From contig NC_053047.1 of the NCBI RefSeq assembly GCF_003473485.1, forward strand, positions 1,751,001 through 1,815,000: a stretch of 64,000 bases of DNA, in the 5' to 3' direction. The stretch comes from Medicago truncatula. Its lineage: Eukaryota; Streptophyta; Magnoliopsida; Fabales; Fabaceae. How positions within the stretch are numbered: position 1 is the stretch's first letter; the number at the start of each line of letters is the position of its first letter. A program made the position numbers and the translations under genes. Below the pieces are notes generated by a model that saw nothing but the letters and a program-made list of their open reading frames with translations, searched no databases and had not been told where the DNA came from. Of the stretch, positions 11,597 to 22,825 are shown one piece after another.

Positions 11597-11823
11597 GCCA
11601 TTAAGACAAAAAAAAAAAAGCATGCATAATTATTACTTGATTTATCTAGATAAAATCTCGTTTTTTTATCCAGAAAGATACAAACTCCTTATTAGTTAGA
11701 TAAACAGTAAAAACACTAATCACGTTGTACAAAAACAAAAAACACTAACACTAATTACACACCTTTTACTAAACGGTAATTAAGTAAAAATTTGTTACAC
11801 TCGAACAGTCATAACCGCCACCG

Positions 11824-11831
11824 CTATATAT
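11824..11831 (+). promoter_or_regulatory. TATA box of the small stress-type protein gene
   Basis: TATATATA (CTATATATACAC) lies about 105 bp before the ATG at 11933. A purine-rich then CT-rich leader follows, as usual for a plant 5' UTR. Confidence 0.6.
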
Positions 11832-11932
11832 ACACCCTCCCAAACCCAAACGTAACGAAGAAGAAGAGAAAGCTAGAGAGAAAATTACTAAACTAACCCT
11901 ATCTCTCTTCGTTCTCTTCTTCTCCAGCCAGA

Positions 11933-12403
11933 ATGTCTCCATTACCGGCACCGATAACAAAAACCACCACCGACAACGACGAAGACATGCAGGAAACTGC
12001 ATTCCGGAAGAGAGGATGCATCTGTTTTCCAATTCCATGTTTCTCATCAGAAACATCATCACCGTCATGGTGGGAACGGATTCAGATACAATCACCGGAG
12101 AAGAATCATCATCATCAATGGTGGTTTCGTGGATGGATGAAGGTACGTGAATTGTCAGAGATTGTTGCAGGTCCGAAATGGAAAACGTTCATTCGTCGAT
12201 TCGGTAAGAATCGGAATAGTTATGTTAAACAAGGTACGTTGAATTATGATCCGTCGAGTTATGCTTTGAATTTCGACGACGGCGCTACCAGAGAAGATGG
12301 TAATTTTTACGGTTATGGTGGTTTTTCGGCGAGATATGCAGCGGTTCCGGTGACGGAGAAATCGTCGATGGATTTAAAGAAAGAAGCGCCGGTGATCACG
12401 TGA
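11933..12403 (+). CDS. Small plant-specific protein of the 'stress-induced' type (156 aa, intronless)
   Basis: A single open frame from ATG 11933 to TGA 12401 with clearly higher GC than the flanks. There is no signal peptide. The N-terminus is Thr/Asp-rich, followed by a Cys-rich patch (RGCICFPIPCF, residues ~27-37), a WW pair (~46), and a basic core at residues ~73-95 (VRELSEIVAGPKWKTFIRRF). A Tyr/Asp/Gly-rich tail follows (YDPSSYALNFDDG). The core and the YDPxSYxLNFD motif recur in a family of short land-plant proteins, some annotated 'stress-induced'; the molecular function is unknown to me. A TATA box and CT-rich leader precede it. Overlapping minus-strand frames are shadows. Confidence 0.8.
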   Translation: MSPLPAPITKTTTDNDEDMQETAFRKRGCICFPIPCFSSETSSPSWWERIQIQSPEKNHHHQWWFRGWMKVRELSEIVAGPKWKTFIRRFGKNRNSYVKQGTLNYDPSSYALNFDDGATREDGNFYGYGGFSARYAAVPVTEKSSMDLKKEAPVIT

Positions 12404-12883
12404 GTTTCACGGAGATATGCTTTGTTTTCGTCGCATTATTAGTTATTGAAATTAGTTTATTTTTTTGTTGAGTATTTTTTATTGTTTTTGTAATTTGATG
12501 CACATTGCATTGAGAAAAAAATTAATGGGAGAAATTAGAATAATCTTTGGGAGTTTGTAAAATCTTATTGAAGTATTTCGTGTAGTTAGGAATTAGGTCG
12601 ATAGCACGAAGAAGGTGGCAAATGAATATGTAAATAAAAAAATGATTTGATTCATATATATTAGAGATTTAAAGAAACATGTGATACATTTTTTGTTTTT
12701 TGTATAAAGAGATGCAGAGACTTGTGTCATCTTATTTATACGTTTTTGGATTGCGATACATTCATTTACCAATCAGTATTGTACACTTGCAATTTTTATT
12801 TTTTTTGTTACAACACTACTTCTAATCTAAAGTGTAAGCATTTTTTTAAGAGGACTCTCCGTTTCTTTTTATGGTTACAGAGG
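12404..12883. other. 3' flank of the small-protein gene
   Basis: AT-rich 3' flank. An 18-bp word, agaggactctccgtttct, occurs at 12850-12867 and again from about 12879, where it overlaps the start of the next MITE. The first copy may be a remnant of an older MITE end. Confidence 0.4.
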
Positions 12884-13029
12884 ACTCTCCGTTTCTAAAT
12901 ATAAGCAAATTTTATTTTTTGGATTCATTCAATTAACAATGTATGTGGTTTATAATATGGACCACATACATCATTAATTGAATAAACTTAAAAAGTAAAA
13001 TTTGCTTATATTTAAAAATGGAGGGAGTA
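12884..13029. mobile_element. Palindromic Stowaway-type MITE (about 145 bp)
   Basis: The left half (CTCTCCGTTTCTAAATATAAGC...) is inverted in the right half (...GCTTATATTTAAAAATGGAGGGAG). The centre is complementary too (atgtatgtggtttat against ggaccacatacat). The CTCCCTCC terminus and hairpin layout are those of Stowaway MITEs. A relative, split by a SINE, lies at about 29446-29665. Confidence 0.75.
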
Positions 13030-14930
13030 GTGTAAAGTATATTTATTTTGACAGTGTATCACAATAAACTCTATTAAATAGCACTCTAATGTGTAACTCT
13101 AATGGTGGTTTCTTAAAAAAAAAAAATTAAAAAAAAAGTACTTTCAGGGTGGTCTTATCCAAAAAAAATATATATTGCAATCTTGGCTCCAATAATTCTT
13201 AGGGTGAAGAGGGTGGGGTTTAGTTCATGTTATGTGTATTGTTCGTCATCTTCATCTTAATCGTGCTATTTTTTAATCAAATTATATTATTGTTACAATT
13301 GTTGTACTCAATCGTTCTACCTCTGTATCTTGTCTCGTTGTCCTCAATCGTTCTGCCTCTGTATCTTATCTCAAATCTATTCTAGAAGAGGTTCTTAATT
13401 TACTTCATCTTTCATATTAGTTTGCCATTGTTCAACATTGGTTTAGAGATGCCAACTTTTATGCAAATTTGTTGTCAAAAAAGAATTTTGAAGCCTTTGC
13501 TAGATGCTACTCTTGTTGGAGCTTTCAAAGAGTATGGTTTTTTTGGCGTTAGGATTTTGAATTTTGGAGAAAATCGAACATTGAAGTTTAAATTGGATTA
13601 TTGCATTTGTTGAGTTTTTTTCTTCTAGGTTTAACGATGAAGGATGGTGAAGGGGTGATGGATTATAGGTTTAATTATGAAGATTAATAGTTTTTTTACA
13701 AAATTTAACATAAAAGATTTATTTGATTGACGGAGGTATACCTAAGGTGTCTAAATGTAACAAGAATTAATTAAGGGATCAAAATAAAAATGATTAATAA
13801 ATTAAGGGACCATATATCTAATTTAGATTTTTTTTTTTTTAATTAATTGATAAGCACGTCCAATATAAATATTTTTACATTGTGAATTAATCAAAAGTAT
13901 TTAACTTTGATTAAATAAAAGTTATAAAACATAATAATAGGTTATGGTTAATTAACAGTCTAATTAAAATAATATAAAATATTTTAGTAATAAAAATTTA
14001 TAACAAATTATTTTTTTTTAATGTTTCTTTTGATTTTTTTTGAATGTTTCTATTCGACTAAAAAGTCCATGAATTTCTTCTAGTTTCTATGTTGTTTTTA
14101 AGCTAGAGCTGGAGTTTGAAAAAAAGGGTTTTAGTTGATATAGATTGAACAAAGATAGCCAAAACCATACCAAGAATTTAAAAGATATTATATTTTTGCT
14201 GGAACAAGGAGATTTGGATTGATATAACTTGTTGAGAGAAAGTATAGAAAAGAATCATGGAGATGTGTTAGGACAGAGAGAACGATGAAGGAAGGAGAAG
14301 GGTTAAGGGAGGAAAGAAGGTAGAAAAAAAATCATGTGCTCTTTCTAGATCTGTGCACTGTCTAATCTGCACCGTAGAGTTTAATCTAATGGTCATTTTT
14401 TATTCCTCTCATCTCTCATTTTAAAATGTCCTCTCACTTGATATGTCTACTATATATATATATATATATATATATATGCTCAACTAGCCATAGGAAAAGG
14501 ACCCTAGCCCCACGTGTGATAAAACCAACAAGATTCAACAATGAATCTTTCTCCGCTGCTGTCAAGTTTTTCGTGAACCTGAATCTGAAGCAACCAAGAA
14601 ACCCAGCTCATAAAAATTATCAACACAAATCTTCCCTCCACAAGGTAAGCATTGGACTGCCGTTAAGAGAACCACAAACACGATACAACCACGAGTCTTC
14701 AAAGATCTGACCGCCATGTCGTGTTATTAAAAGACCCTGTTGGGGTTATTTGGAATGGGAACATACCTCAATTGTGTATTTGTGCTAGACTATTTGGGTT
14801 GGATTCTCAAATTATGAGGCTTACGCTCATGATGAATTAATCTTTTGGGTTGGATTCTTATCGTAAACCTGATTCTAACAAGACTATTTAAATTTTGCTC
14901 TTCACCCTGCACTTTTCACTCGCACCCTGC
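13030..14930. other. Intergenic, AT-rich, with short repeats and a (TA)n tract
   Basis: No gene is supported. A ~38-bp word (tcaatcgttctacctctgtatcttgtctc) is tandemly duplicated at about 13309-13372. An (AT)n run lies at 14451-14477. The 14426-14710 frame is open but begins inside the AT run and shows no domain. The 14480-14720 stretch is less AT-rich and could be a gene fragment that I do not recognise. Confidence 0.4.
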
Positions 14931-14952
14931 AGCAATGTCAAAAATGCCCTTA

Positions 14953-15070
14953 CGTTAGTTAACTAACGCATGTGTAAATCAAACATGACTTAATTTTACA
15001 CATGCGTGACTTAAGTCACGCAACATAAGTTAACTCACGCAGGTTATAAACCCAGTGTGAGTTAACTCAC
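14953..15070. repeat. Cluster of short perfect palindromes
   Basis: Three perfect palindromes occur within 120 bp: CGTTAGTTAACTAACG (14953-14968), GCGTGACTTAAGTCACGC (15005-15022) and GTGAGTTAACTCAC (15057-15070). There is also an inverted pair ACGCATGTGTAAA / TTTACACATGCGT (14966-14978 and 14995-15007). The repeated half-site is GTTAACTCACGC or a variant. It could be a degraded hairpin element or an array of dyad protein-binding sites. Confidence 0.6.
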
Positions 15071-15969
15071 GCTAGTTTACATATCATATAACTTTCTGTT
15101 CGTTACAGACAGAGTCTTACGTAGAAGATCATCAGGAACTCAAAGAGAATGGTGGCATTTAATATTGGCACTGGCAACCACAGTCGATCGCGACTCAACC
15201 ATTGGACCCAATTCATGCTCATTAGATGCCTACATAGCTAACAATCCTACAATAAAAGACAACAAAATCTCAAGAATTTTAAACATGAATACGACTCATT
15301 AGATGCCTACAAAAATCTAGAAGAAAATGAAGAAAACTTAACGTTTTTGAATTAAGACTAACGGAAATGACCAAAATGTGTAACGAAGAGAAGTTAAGGA
15401 ACCCAAATAAATCGAATTTTAATTAAGGGACCAAAGAGATACACCTAAATAGTTAAGGGACCAAAAATGCAATTTAGCCATTATTTTATTATGCAAGACA
15501 TAATTTTTTGTCTTCAAGATTGCACTTTGTGAGTTGTGATAAATACTTTATATTTTTGCGTTGATGTTTTTTTGCTATTTATCCTTCATGGATGTTGATT
15601 TAATAAATGTTTTATATATCATGTGACTAAGTTTATGAACACATTGATTTATTTGATAAATAATAATTTATGTGATATGTTTCTATTAAAAAAAATGTAA
15701 TTGGTAGATGTATTGTTCATTGCATCTTTCTTTTTTATAAAAAAAATAATAATAATACATTTGAAATTACAGACCGGGTTGGCCCAATTGACCATGCAGC
15801 CAATTACTAATTGAGTTGGCTCAATTTCGGTAGCCCATAAATCAAGTGTGTCTTCATTTATATGAACAACCCACCGAACCGAGGTGGGTTATGTCAGACC
15901 AGCCCAATTGACAGCTATAATTTTAAGACAAATAAATCGTATGGTATAACAAGCTATAAAATACATAAT

Positions 15970-16101
15970 TCACTCTTGAATCAATTGGTAGGGATATTGC
16001 ATTTATTTGCAGATGCCAAAGTATAAACCTCGAACACCTCACTTATTCATTTTAAGAGGTGAATTTTTAGCCACAAGACTACTTGACAAAAAAAAAAAAA
16101 A
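15970..16101 (+). mobile_element. Au-SINE-like element
   Basis: It has an A-box-like ATCAATTGGTAGGG, then the ATATTGCATTTATTTGCAG stretch, a degenerate B box (ATAAACCTCGAAC), then AGGTGAATTTTTAGCCAC...CTACTTGAC and a run of 14 A. This is the layout of a widespread plant tRNA-derived SINE. Target duplication is unclear (AATTCA on both sides). Diverged relatives lie at 29511-29583 (-) and 54560-54675 (+). Confidence 0.6.
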
Positions 16102-16432
16102 GAATTCAAATTATTAGAAAGAGATAGTTTTTCACAATGTAGTGAATCAAGGTTCGAATCTCAACTGAGAGATGTATTCATACTTTAGTGTTGGACACAT
16201 ATCATATAAGATTAGATATAGGTATGAAAACTTAATAAAAAAATATCATAAAGAAATTATTATACTTTGGCCCTACTTTTTGAGAAGAAAATAATAGTCA
16301 CTAAACATAAATTTATTTTCAAATATTAAATTTTTAATCCTTAAAAACTTATATTAATTTTTTTGTTTTAAAATAATATCTATATTTAATGCACAATATT
16401 TTTTTAAAAATTAATTCACAATATTTAAATTT

Positions 16433-16885
16433 CAGTCAAATGATCATAATTGATTTTTGTTTATATAAAAGTAAAAAACTAAACTAAAATCTATTTTTTA
16501 AAATTTCTTTTTTGACGAAGACTATTGTAATTGTTACATAAAGCAGTCAAATGATCATAATTGATTTTTACTATACAAAAGTAAAAAATTAAACTAAAAT
16601 CTATTTTTTTTTTTATAAATTTTGACGAAGATTATTGTAATTGTTAAATAAATCAGTTAAATGATCATAATTGTTTTTTTTTATTTATAAAAGTAAAAAA
16701 CTAAACTAAAATCTATTTTTTCAAATTTCTTTTTTGACGAGGATTATTGTAATTGTTAAATAAATCAGTCAAATGATGATAATTGACTTTTTTTATATAT
16801 ATAAAGTAAAATCCTAAACTAAAATCTACTTTTTTTTTTAATTTCTTTTTTGACGAAGATTATTGTAAATGTTAAATAAATTTAA
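16433..16885. repeat. Minisatellite, four ~111-bp units
   Basis: Units start at about 16433, 16544, 16654 and 16766 with CAGT[C/T]AAATGATCATAATTG. Each continues through aaagtaaaaaactaaactaaaatcta, a T run, and tttgacgaagattattgtaattgttaaataaat. Units share most bases and differ mainly in the length of A/T runs. The array ends about 120 bp before the CT-rich leader of the next gene, so it sits in that gene's proximal promoter. Confidence 0.85.
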
Positions 16886-17009
16886 GTATAGATACGTCCA
16901 AAGATGACTAAACAAAAGACATTTACCATCTCACTCTAACATTTGTCATACTAAACAAAACATAGCCCCAATACATAACTTCTCCTTCGTCGTTTTTTCC
17001 TTTTTTCCT

Positions 17010-17073
17010 CTATCTCTCTCTCTCTCACTCACTCTCCCTCTCCCTCTCCCTCTCCCTCTCTCTCTCTCTCACA
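17010..17073 (+). repeat. CT-rich microsatellite in the probable 5' UTR
   Basis: TCTCTC and CCCTCT runs, then CACACACAG|GTACCT, which reads like a 5' UTR exon ending in a splice donor near 17079. (CT)n leaders are common at plant transcription starts. The reverse strand gives a repetitive RERERE translation that should not be called a gene. Confidence 0.6.
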
Positions 17074-17474
17074 CACAGGTACCTATTTTTTACTCCAATG
17101 TATGCATGTATTTTTAGTTGATTTTTATGTTTCTGTCTATTTTCAATATTTTGATTGTAGGGTAACTCATTACCATATTTTCTTTTAGTTTGATAGAATC
17201 TGATGCAGTTAAACATATTTTAATTTATTTGCGACATATAGATTTAGATTACACACACACAAACACACATATATCGTTTGATCGTTTTTACATTCTTATT
17301 TTCATCGTGAGTATTGTTTATGATTGGTTTTCATTTACTTTTGATGTGTGTATTTTGCCTGTTATGTTTTGCAATACTTAACGTATATTCTTTTTTTTTT
17401 TAAAGGACTTAACATTTATTCTACTTTATTCATGTCATCAGTTAGTTGGTAACTGGATCTTTGAAATTTACGAT

Positions 17475-19457
17475 ATGTCAAGGAGTACCATGAAGCGTGT
17501 TATTACTGATCGAGATGTTGATATGGTAATTAATGATTTTATCTCTCTTTAGTGATTTGAATATGTGAAGAATTCTTCATCTTTTTCCATTGTTTCTCTA
17601 AAAAACAATGTTTTGATTAGTGTGTAAGTAAATATAGTCATTATTTTTATCTTTGCCTTCTTTATTTCACGTGCTCTTCTTATATTTATTTTCATTATAA
17701 AAAATAATGGGAATGTCCTTAACGAGTATTGTTTTATTAAGGTTGTTGAGAATATATATATGGATTAGAGAATTGCACTTATGGGTTAGACAATTTATTT
17801 TTAATACAACAAATATAATACAATAGTATGTGTATTGGTTTTATGTAGTTTTGACTTTTTATAGACGAGGTTTTCGTTATTACTCAGCTCAGTATTGTCA
17901 ATTAGGAATCGCGAAAAATAGTGGTTTGGTCAAATTCCACTACTCAACACTGCTATAACTCCGCTACATATGTTATTTCATAATTTTTTTTTGCACTAAA
18001 TAGAATAACAATGGCAGTTTATTCAAATTCTCCAATGTAACATATCTATAGTGTGGCTATGTAACAACAATATTTCGAATCAGTAGCTAGGTTCGAGGAG
18101 CACATGACTTTTCATAGTTGGGTTAATATTAAGACTTGATAAGTTATCAAAGGTTTACCAATAGTGTTGCGTAATTGTGTTCCTTCTTTTCCCTCATTTC
18201 CCTTTCCTGAAATCTCTTACTTATTCTATATTCTGTTTGGTTCACCCTACATGTATGAGAAATTGCTAACAACAAATTTATATGCCTCATTACAGGTGAA
18301 AAATCTCATAGAGCGATGCATGCAATTGTATATGAGTCCAAAAGAAATATTGAAAACATTACTAGAGAAAGCAAATATTGAGCCTGAATTCACTGAAATC
18401 GGTAATAAAGTTATTTTCTTCTATTTTTGTTAATTTACTTTTGATGTATTCTACGATATCTAACTTGATTAAAAATTTAATTGAAATATTTTTTTAATAT
18501 AAATCATTTAATTATTGATATTTTGTTTATATTTTGTTCTAAATAAAGCATAGATTTCTGAAATATGACCGAGGTCTAATTTTACAATAGCTATGTTTTT
18601 CAATATGAAAAGATTAATTATAGTACAACAATGATAGTTAAGAATAAGATTTTAAGAAGAAATTGAGAGTTTTCAAGAAGAATTTTTATTATGTGCTTGA
18701 TATTTAGTCTCAAGTTCTAAGTAGTAACAATGATAATATTATTTTCTGGTTCATTTGATTACGTTGCCACTACTTTATGTTATTTTGTAAAAAAAAAGAA
18801 GTCAAAATATGTTATATTTTGAAAGGAGCTTGTTTAATATTCGGGGTTGTGCACTCTTGTTCATGATTGTTTATTCTGTATTTTTATGATTGGTTAGGTT
18901 GATACTTCAAAAATAAGAAACATTTTTCTTCATTAAAACTTCAAATTAAAGAAATTGAATAATTTTTGAATGTGTGCAGTGACAAAATAAAGAAACTAGC
19001 TTGTTTGCTTTATATATGCAGTGAATTCAATTAATGGTTAAAAAAGCTTTCTTAGATTAGATACAACTAGAGTACGGTTCCATAAATGTAACATGTTTTA
19101 TTTAATTTTCAATTCTTGTTTATTTAATCTTACATTTTCCATCACTGCCTTTATAATTGCTATGGTTTAATATTTGGACTATCATTTTTAAGAGGTTGAT
19201 AAATAAAAACACACACACACACACAAGTTGCAATTGATAATTTAATTTATAGACTTTCAATGTATATCCATCCCAACGATTTTTACATTTTTGTTATAAT
19301 AAAAACCGCAATAGTTTTATTAAGTTTCTTTTTCCTTCTCGTCTTTTTAGTTTGGCAAAAGCTTAAAGAAGAAAATCCTGAGTTCTTTCAAGCTTATTAC
19401 ACAAGATTGGCGTTGAAGCAACAAATTGAACAGTTCAACACATTGTTGGATAAATAA
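17475..19457 (+). CDS. TIGR01589 / A_thal_3526 plant-specific domain protein (87 aa to first stop)
   Basis: Coding exons: 17475-17525, 18296-18401, and 19351 to the TAA at 19455-19457, preceded by a non-coding CT-rich exon near 17010-17078. Splice phases (0, then 1) are consistent. The protein starts MSRSTMKRVI. It then carries the ~57-residue plant-specific domain: VKNLIERCMQLYMSPKEILK, then KANIEPEFTEI, then WQKLKEENPEFFQAYYTRL, ending ...QQIEQFNTLLD. The domain is complete and helical; its function is unknown. The frame then meets TAA, but the same frame stays open beyond it and splices cleanly to 21008 (next entry). In relatives this domain is usually followed by a longer tail, so this is either a naturally short protein or an allele truncated just after the domain. 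Confidence 0.72.
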
Positions 19458-21008
19458 AAGAAATTAATGGACTCGGAACAAATAAAAGTTTCATCATTTC
19501 CTACATCTATCGGATTTCAGTATCACGTTGTTCCATCACCACCAAATTTTAATGGATCACATATCAATTCTAGTAGGTTTCTTCTTACTTTCTGACACTT
19601 ATATGCAACTCTAGTATAATATGACATGGTTTAAAGACAATATTTATGAACTTTATAATTCTGAAAATTTAAAAAAGACATTTATTGTTTTGGAATTGAA
19701 AGCAATGAAGTTACATGATTTATTATTCTAAGTATGATATTCAAAGTTCAATTGTAATCTATTTTGTTTTCCGGCTCTAAATGTAATTTTTTTTTATACA
19801 GTATCTGAGAATCCAACAAGCTATCATGTTGATGTGCAAACTTCAAAAGGCTTGAATCTAAAAAATATTCTACATGGTGTAGATTCAAGTTTATCTAATA
19901 CTAAAAATGGTGGATCATCATCCGGTATTATTGATATGTCTTTTCATGGAGATATTTCAAATGTGTCGACTTATAATACTCAAAATACAAACATGAGTCT
20001 ACAACAAGGAATCAGTGGGGGGGCAAACATATCAAAACCTGGATATTCAAGTTCTTCTCCTCTCATGTTTGGCATTGATGGAAAAGCTGTAGAGGTTAAT
20101 CCAAATATCGGAGATGCTATTCTACATGGTGTGGATTCAAATTTATCTAACGCGTTTAATAATGGTGGGTCATCATCTGGTATTATTGATATGTCTTTTC
20201 ATGGAGATATTTCAAGTGTGCCTTATAATACTCAAAATACAAACATGAGTCTACAACAAGGAATCAGTTGGGGGGCAAACATATCAAAACCTAGATATTC
20301 AAGTTCTTCTCCTCTCATGTTTGGTGCTGATGGAAAAGTTGCGGGGGTTAATCCAAATATCGGAGATGCATATGTTACACCAATCACTAATGTTGAACCT
20401 AACTCACGTTCTGTGAATGGAGCAATTCTGGATCATACAAAGACTTCTTCTAATGAACTATTGTCTAGAAATTTTAGCTTTCCAGAAGAGTCTTCTCATG
20501 CTTCTTTGTTTTTAGGTATGTATTCTCTCTTATGTTTATGTGGATTAATGTGACCCATTTTTCAATTGTTACATATAAAAATGTATTCTTAGTTACAAAG
20601 TATAGTTTGAATTAATCAATGCAGGTAGTAGTTCATCTCCTTCTTTGACTGGTGTATTGGATGATTATCCTAGACCGCCACCTTTTTTAAATTTTGATGA
20701 TGATAACTTGCTTGAAATACTAGAAAAGGTACGAAATTGTCTAACTCCCCTGTCCATAAAATTTTGGTTTGTGCCAGAATGTTTCTAACATTGCTACTGT
20801 ATTGCTCTTACAAAAGTTACAATAGACAATAATATGTTGGGATTTCAAAGTTAATAGTTGACACTCTTTGATCATATCATTAATTTAACCCAAATAATTT
20901 TAGTTTTTGATAGATACATGGATAGTTTTCAAAATAATGAATATTTTAATCGTTTAATCTTGCTTGCAGGTTGAACAAAATGCTTATAAAACAATAACTC
21001 GTAGATGA
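19458..21008 (+). pseudogene. Downstream exons of the TIGR01589 gene, cut off by an in-frame TAA
   Basis: In the frame of the upstream exon, 19458-19572 is open and ends at a GT donor. It joins 19802-20515, 20625-20728 and 20970-21008 (TGA) with matching phases (1, 1, 0). About 322 codons follow the stop without another interruption. The predicted tail is Ser/Asn/Gly-rich. It has a ~250-bp internal tandem duplication (19869-20115 and 20119-20367; repeated motifs SSSGIIDMSFHGDIS, QNTNMSLQQGIS, SSSPLMFG and VNPNIGDA) and ends acidic (DDYPRPPPFLNFDDDNLLEI). Intact splicing and frame suggest recent loss, or expression by readthrough or alternative splicing. No GTG-initiated independent gene is implied. 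Confidence 0.6.
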
Positions 21009-21919
21009 ACATGTGCTTGATATTTGAAAGTTCTTCACCTCTTTCCGCGTGAGAAACACAAATTGGAACACTCCTGTGAGGCAATGCAGATGATTATATG
21101 ATACTTTTTTATCTCGTTTCTTTTAATAGGGAATATTTATTTTTCCGATCTATTTGGCATTTTAGTACTTTGTTATGTTTTTTTTAGGGGAGTACTATGT
21201 TATGTTGTGTGACTTTATTTTATTTATATCCGTTGTTCCAATACCGTGTTATAAGGAATATTCCATAACTTTTGTACTCAAAGTTTGATCATTTGACGTC
21301 ACATTACTTTTTATATTTTATTATTTTTAAATAAATTTAAATTTTTGACTAATATTGTTCTATAAGTATTGAATACTCGCTTCTTTTTTTAAGATATCAA
21401 GGTATTCTTCTTCTCTATTTTTCTATTAAACATCATGTTCATTTACTTAATTTTCCTGAGACAGAGTGAACAAATTAAATTATTATTTTTAGGCCAGTGC
21501 ATGTTGTTTCAGTTGATAAGAAGCTGAATTATACGCAATAAAGGTGTGAGTTCAACATGTGCTATCAATTTAAAGACCTCATTGGTTGATAACTATATTA
21601 ACCAAGACATTGGACTTAGCTACATTTGTTAAAACGTCGTGAAACTAAATAAGCACGTATGGAAAGAGAAGATATTCTAACATAATCTAATCAATGATTT
21701 ATTTGTTTTATTTCCTCAAGTCAATCAACTATTTCCAAGTGCAACCCCCGAGTTACTTATCCTAATCATAATCATGTAGTCGATAAGTCAGAATTTCACA
21801 ATTCATACAGATACAAGCTTTTATAAATATTACTACTTAACGACAATTCAGTACACTTGCTAAACCAAACCATCACAAACAAAATAGCACCAAATTCAAA
21901 AAAGGAATTGAGAACATTG

Positions 21920-22150
21920 TTTATACTGTCAACCACTAGCTTGTAATCAAGTTCAATTGACACCATAATGACTCCTAATTCTCCAATTTAAATTATTGCT
22001 TCGATTAACCCCAAAACTTCCGCCTCATGAGATGGTGGTAATCCATGTATCCATGTTTGCTTTACTTGAATAAACTCGCCATTTGATCCTCCTATACACA
22101 TCCTTCATCAATTAATGTTGCATTTTCTCTTTTTTGCTTCAGGTTTGTTC
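21920..22150 (-). pseudogene. LINE RNase H (RVT_3-type) fragment
   Basis: The minus strand reads FIQVKQTWIHGLPPSHEAEV then GLIEAI, stop, IGELGVIMVSIELDYKLVVD. This corresponds to the middle of the RNase H-like domain common in plant LINE relics. It contains stops and has no flanking RT domain. Confidence 0.5.
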
Positions 22151-22516
22151 CATCGCTTCCCTATCGTTCTACCTGTTTCTTCCCTAACATAGAGAAATTC
22201 TAACATAGTCGCAAACATAAATAAAAGGTGATTTGGCACACATGAATACAAAAATTAAAATAATAAATGAATGAATGATTTGACTAAATTATTTCTCATT
22301 TATTTTTCTCCATTTATGTGAGTGTGTCCAAACATATTTCATTTATATTTGTGTTCAAGTAAGAATAGCTCACATAACATATGCCTAGTCCACTGCAAAT
22401 ATTTATTTATATTCTTGTATCTATTAACAACACACAAATGTATTTTTATCTTATTTAGAAAAAAGTGTTTTTATCTTAGATTTGCAATAAAGGACAATAA
22501 CATATGAAGAACTCTG

Positions 22517-22550
22517 CTCCAACTCATGTTATATTTGGAACGCAGTGGAG

Positions 22551-22647
<97 letters not shown>

Positions 22648-22735
22648 AAACAAAAGGTAATGCACCAACTCATGTTATATTTGAAACGCAGTGGAGAAAT
22701 ATATATATATATATATTTTAAACAAAAGGTAATGC
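22517..22735. repeat. Long (AT)n microsatellite within a duplicated unit
   Basis: About 46 AT dinucleotides at 22553-22644, followed by TTTTAAACAAAAGGTAATGC. The unit CAACTCATGTTATATTTG[G/A]AACGCAGTGGAGAAATATATAT...TTTTAAACAAAAGGTAATGCA occurs twice (22517-22665 and 22666-22735). The second copy has only about 10 AT repeats. The hydrophobic IYIYIY frames are artefacts. Confidence 0.85.
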
Positions 22736-22825
22736 AGAGAGCATTACTTCAACTTCAAATAAAAAAAGAAATACAAAGAGAAAAGGGGAATTAGGTCAAG
22801 ACCTTTTTAAAAAGAGACAAATCTA

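Noticed and set aside
16433-16885. CRISPR-like regular array
   Set aside because: Units are fully repeated without unique spacers and the DNA is a plant nuclear sequence; it is a minisatellite.
19834-20553. Independent gene beginning at 19834
   Set aside because: No ATG; the frame is the continuation of the upstream spliced frame across an AG acceptor at 19801.
22471-22794. Open frames of IYIYIY repeats on both strands
   Set aside because: Pure translation of the (AT)n microsatellite; no coding signal.
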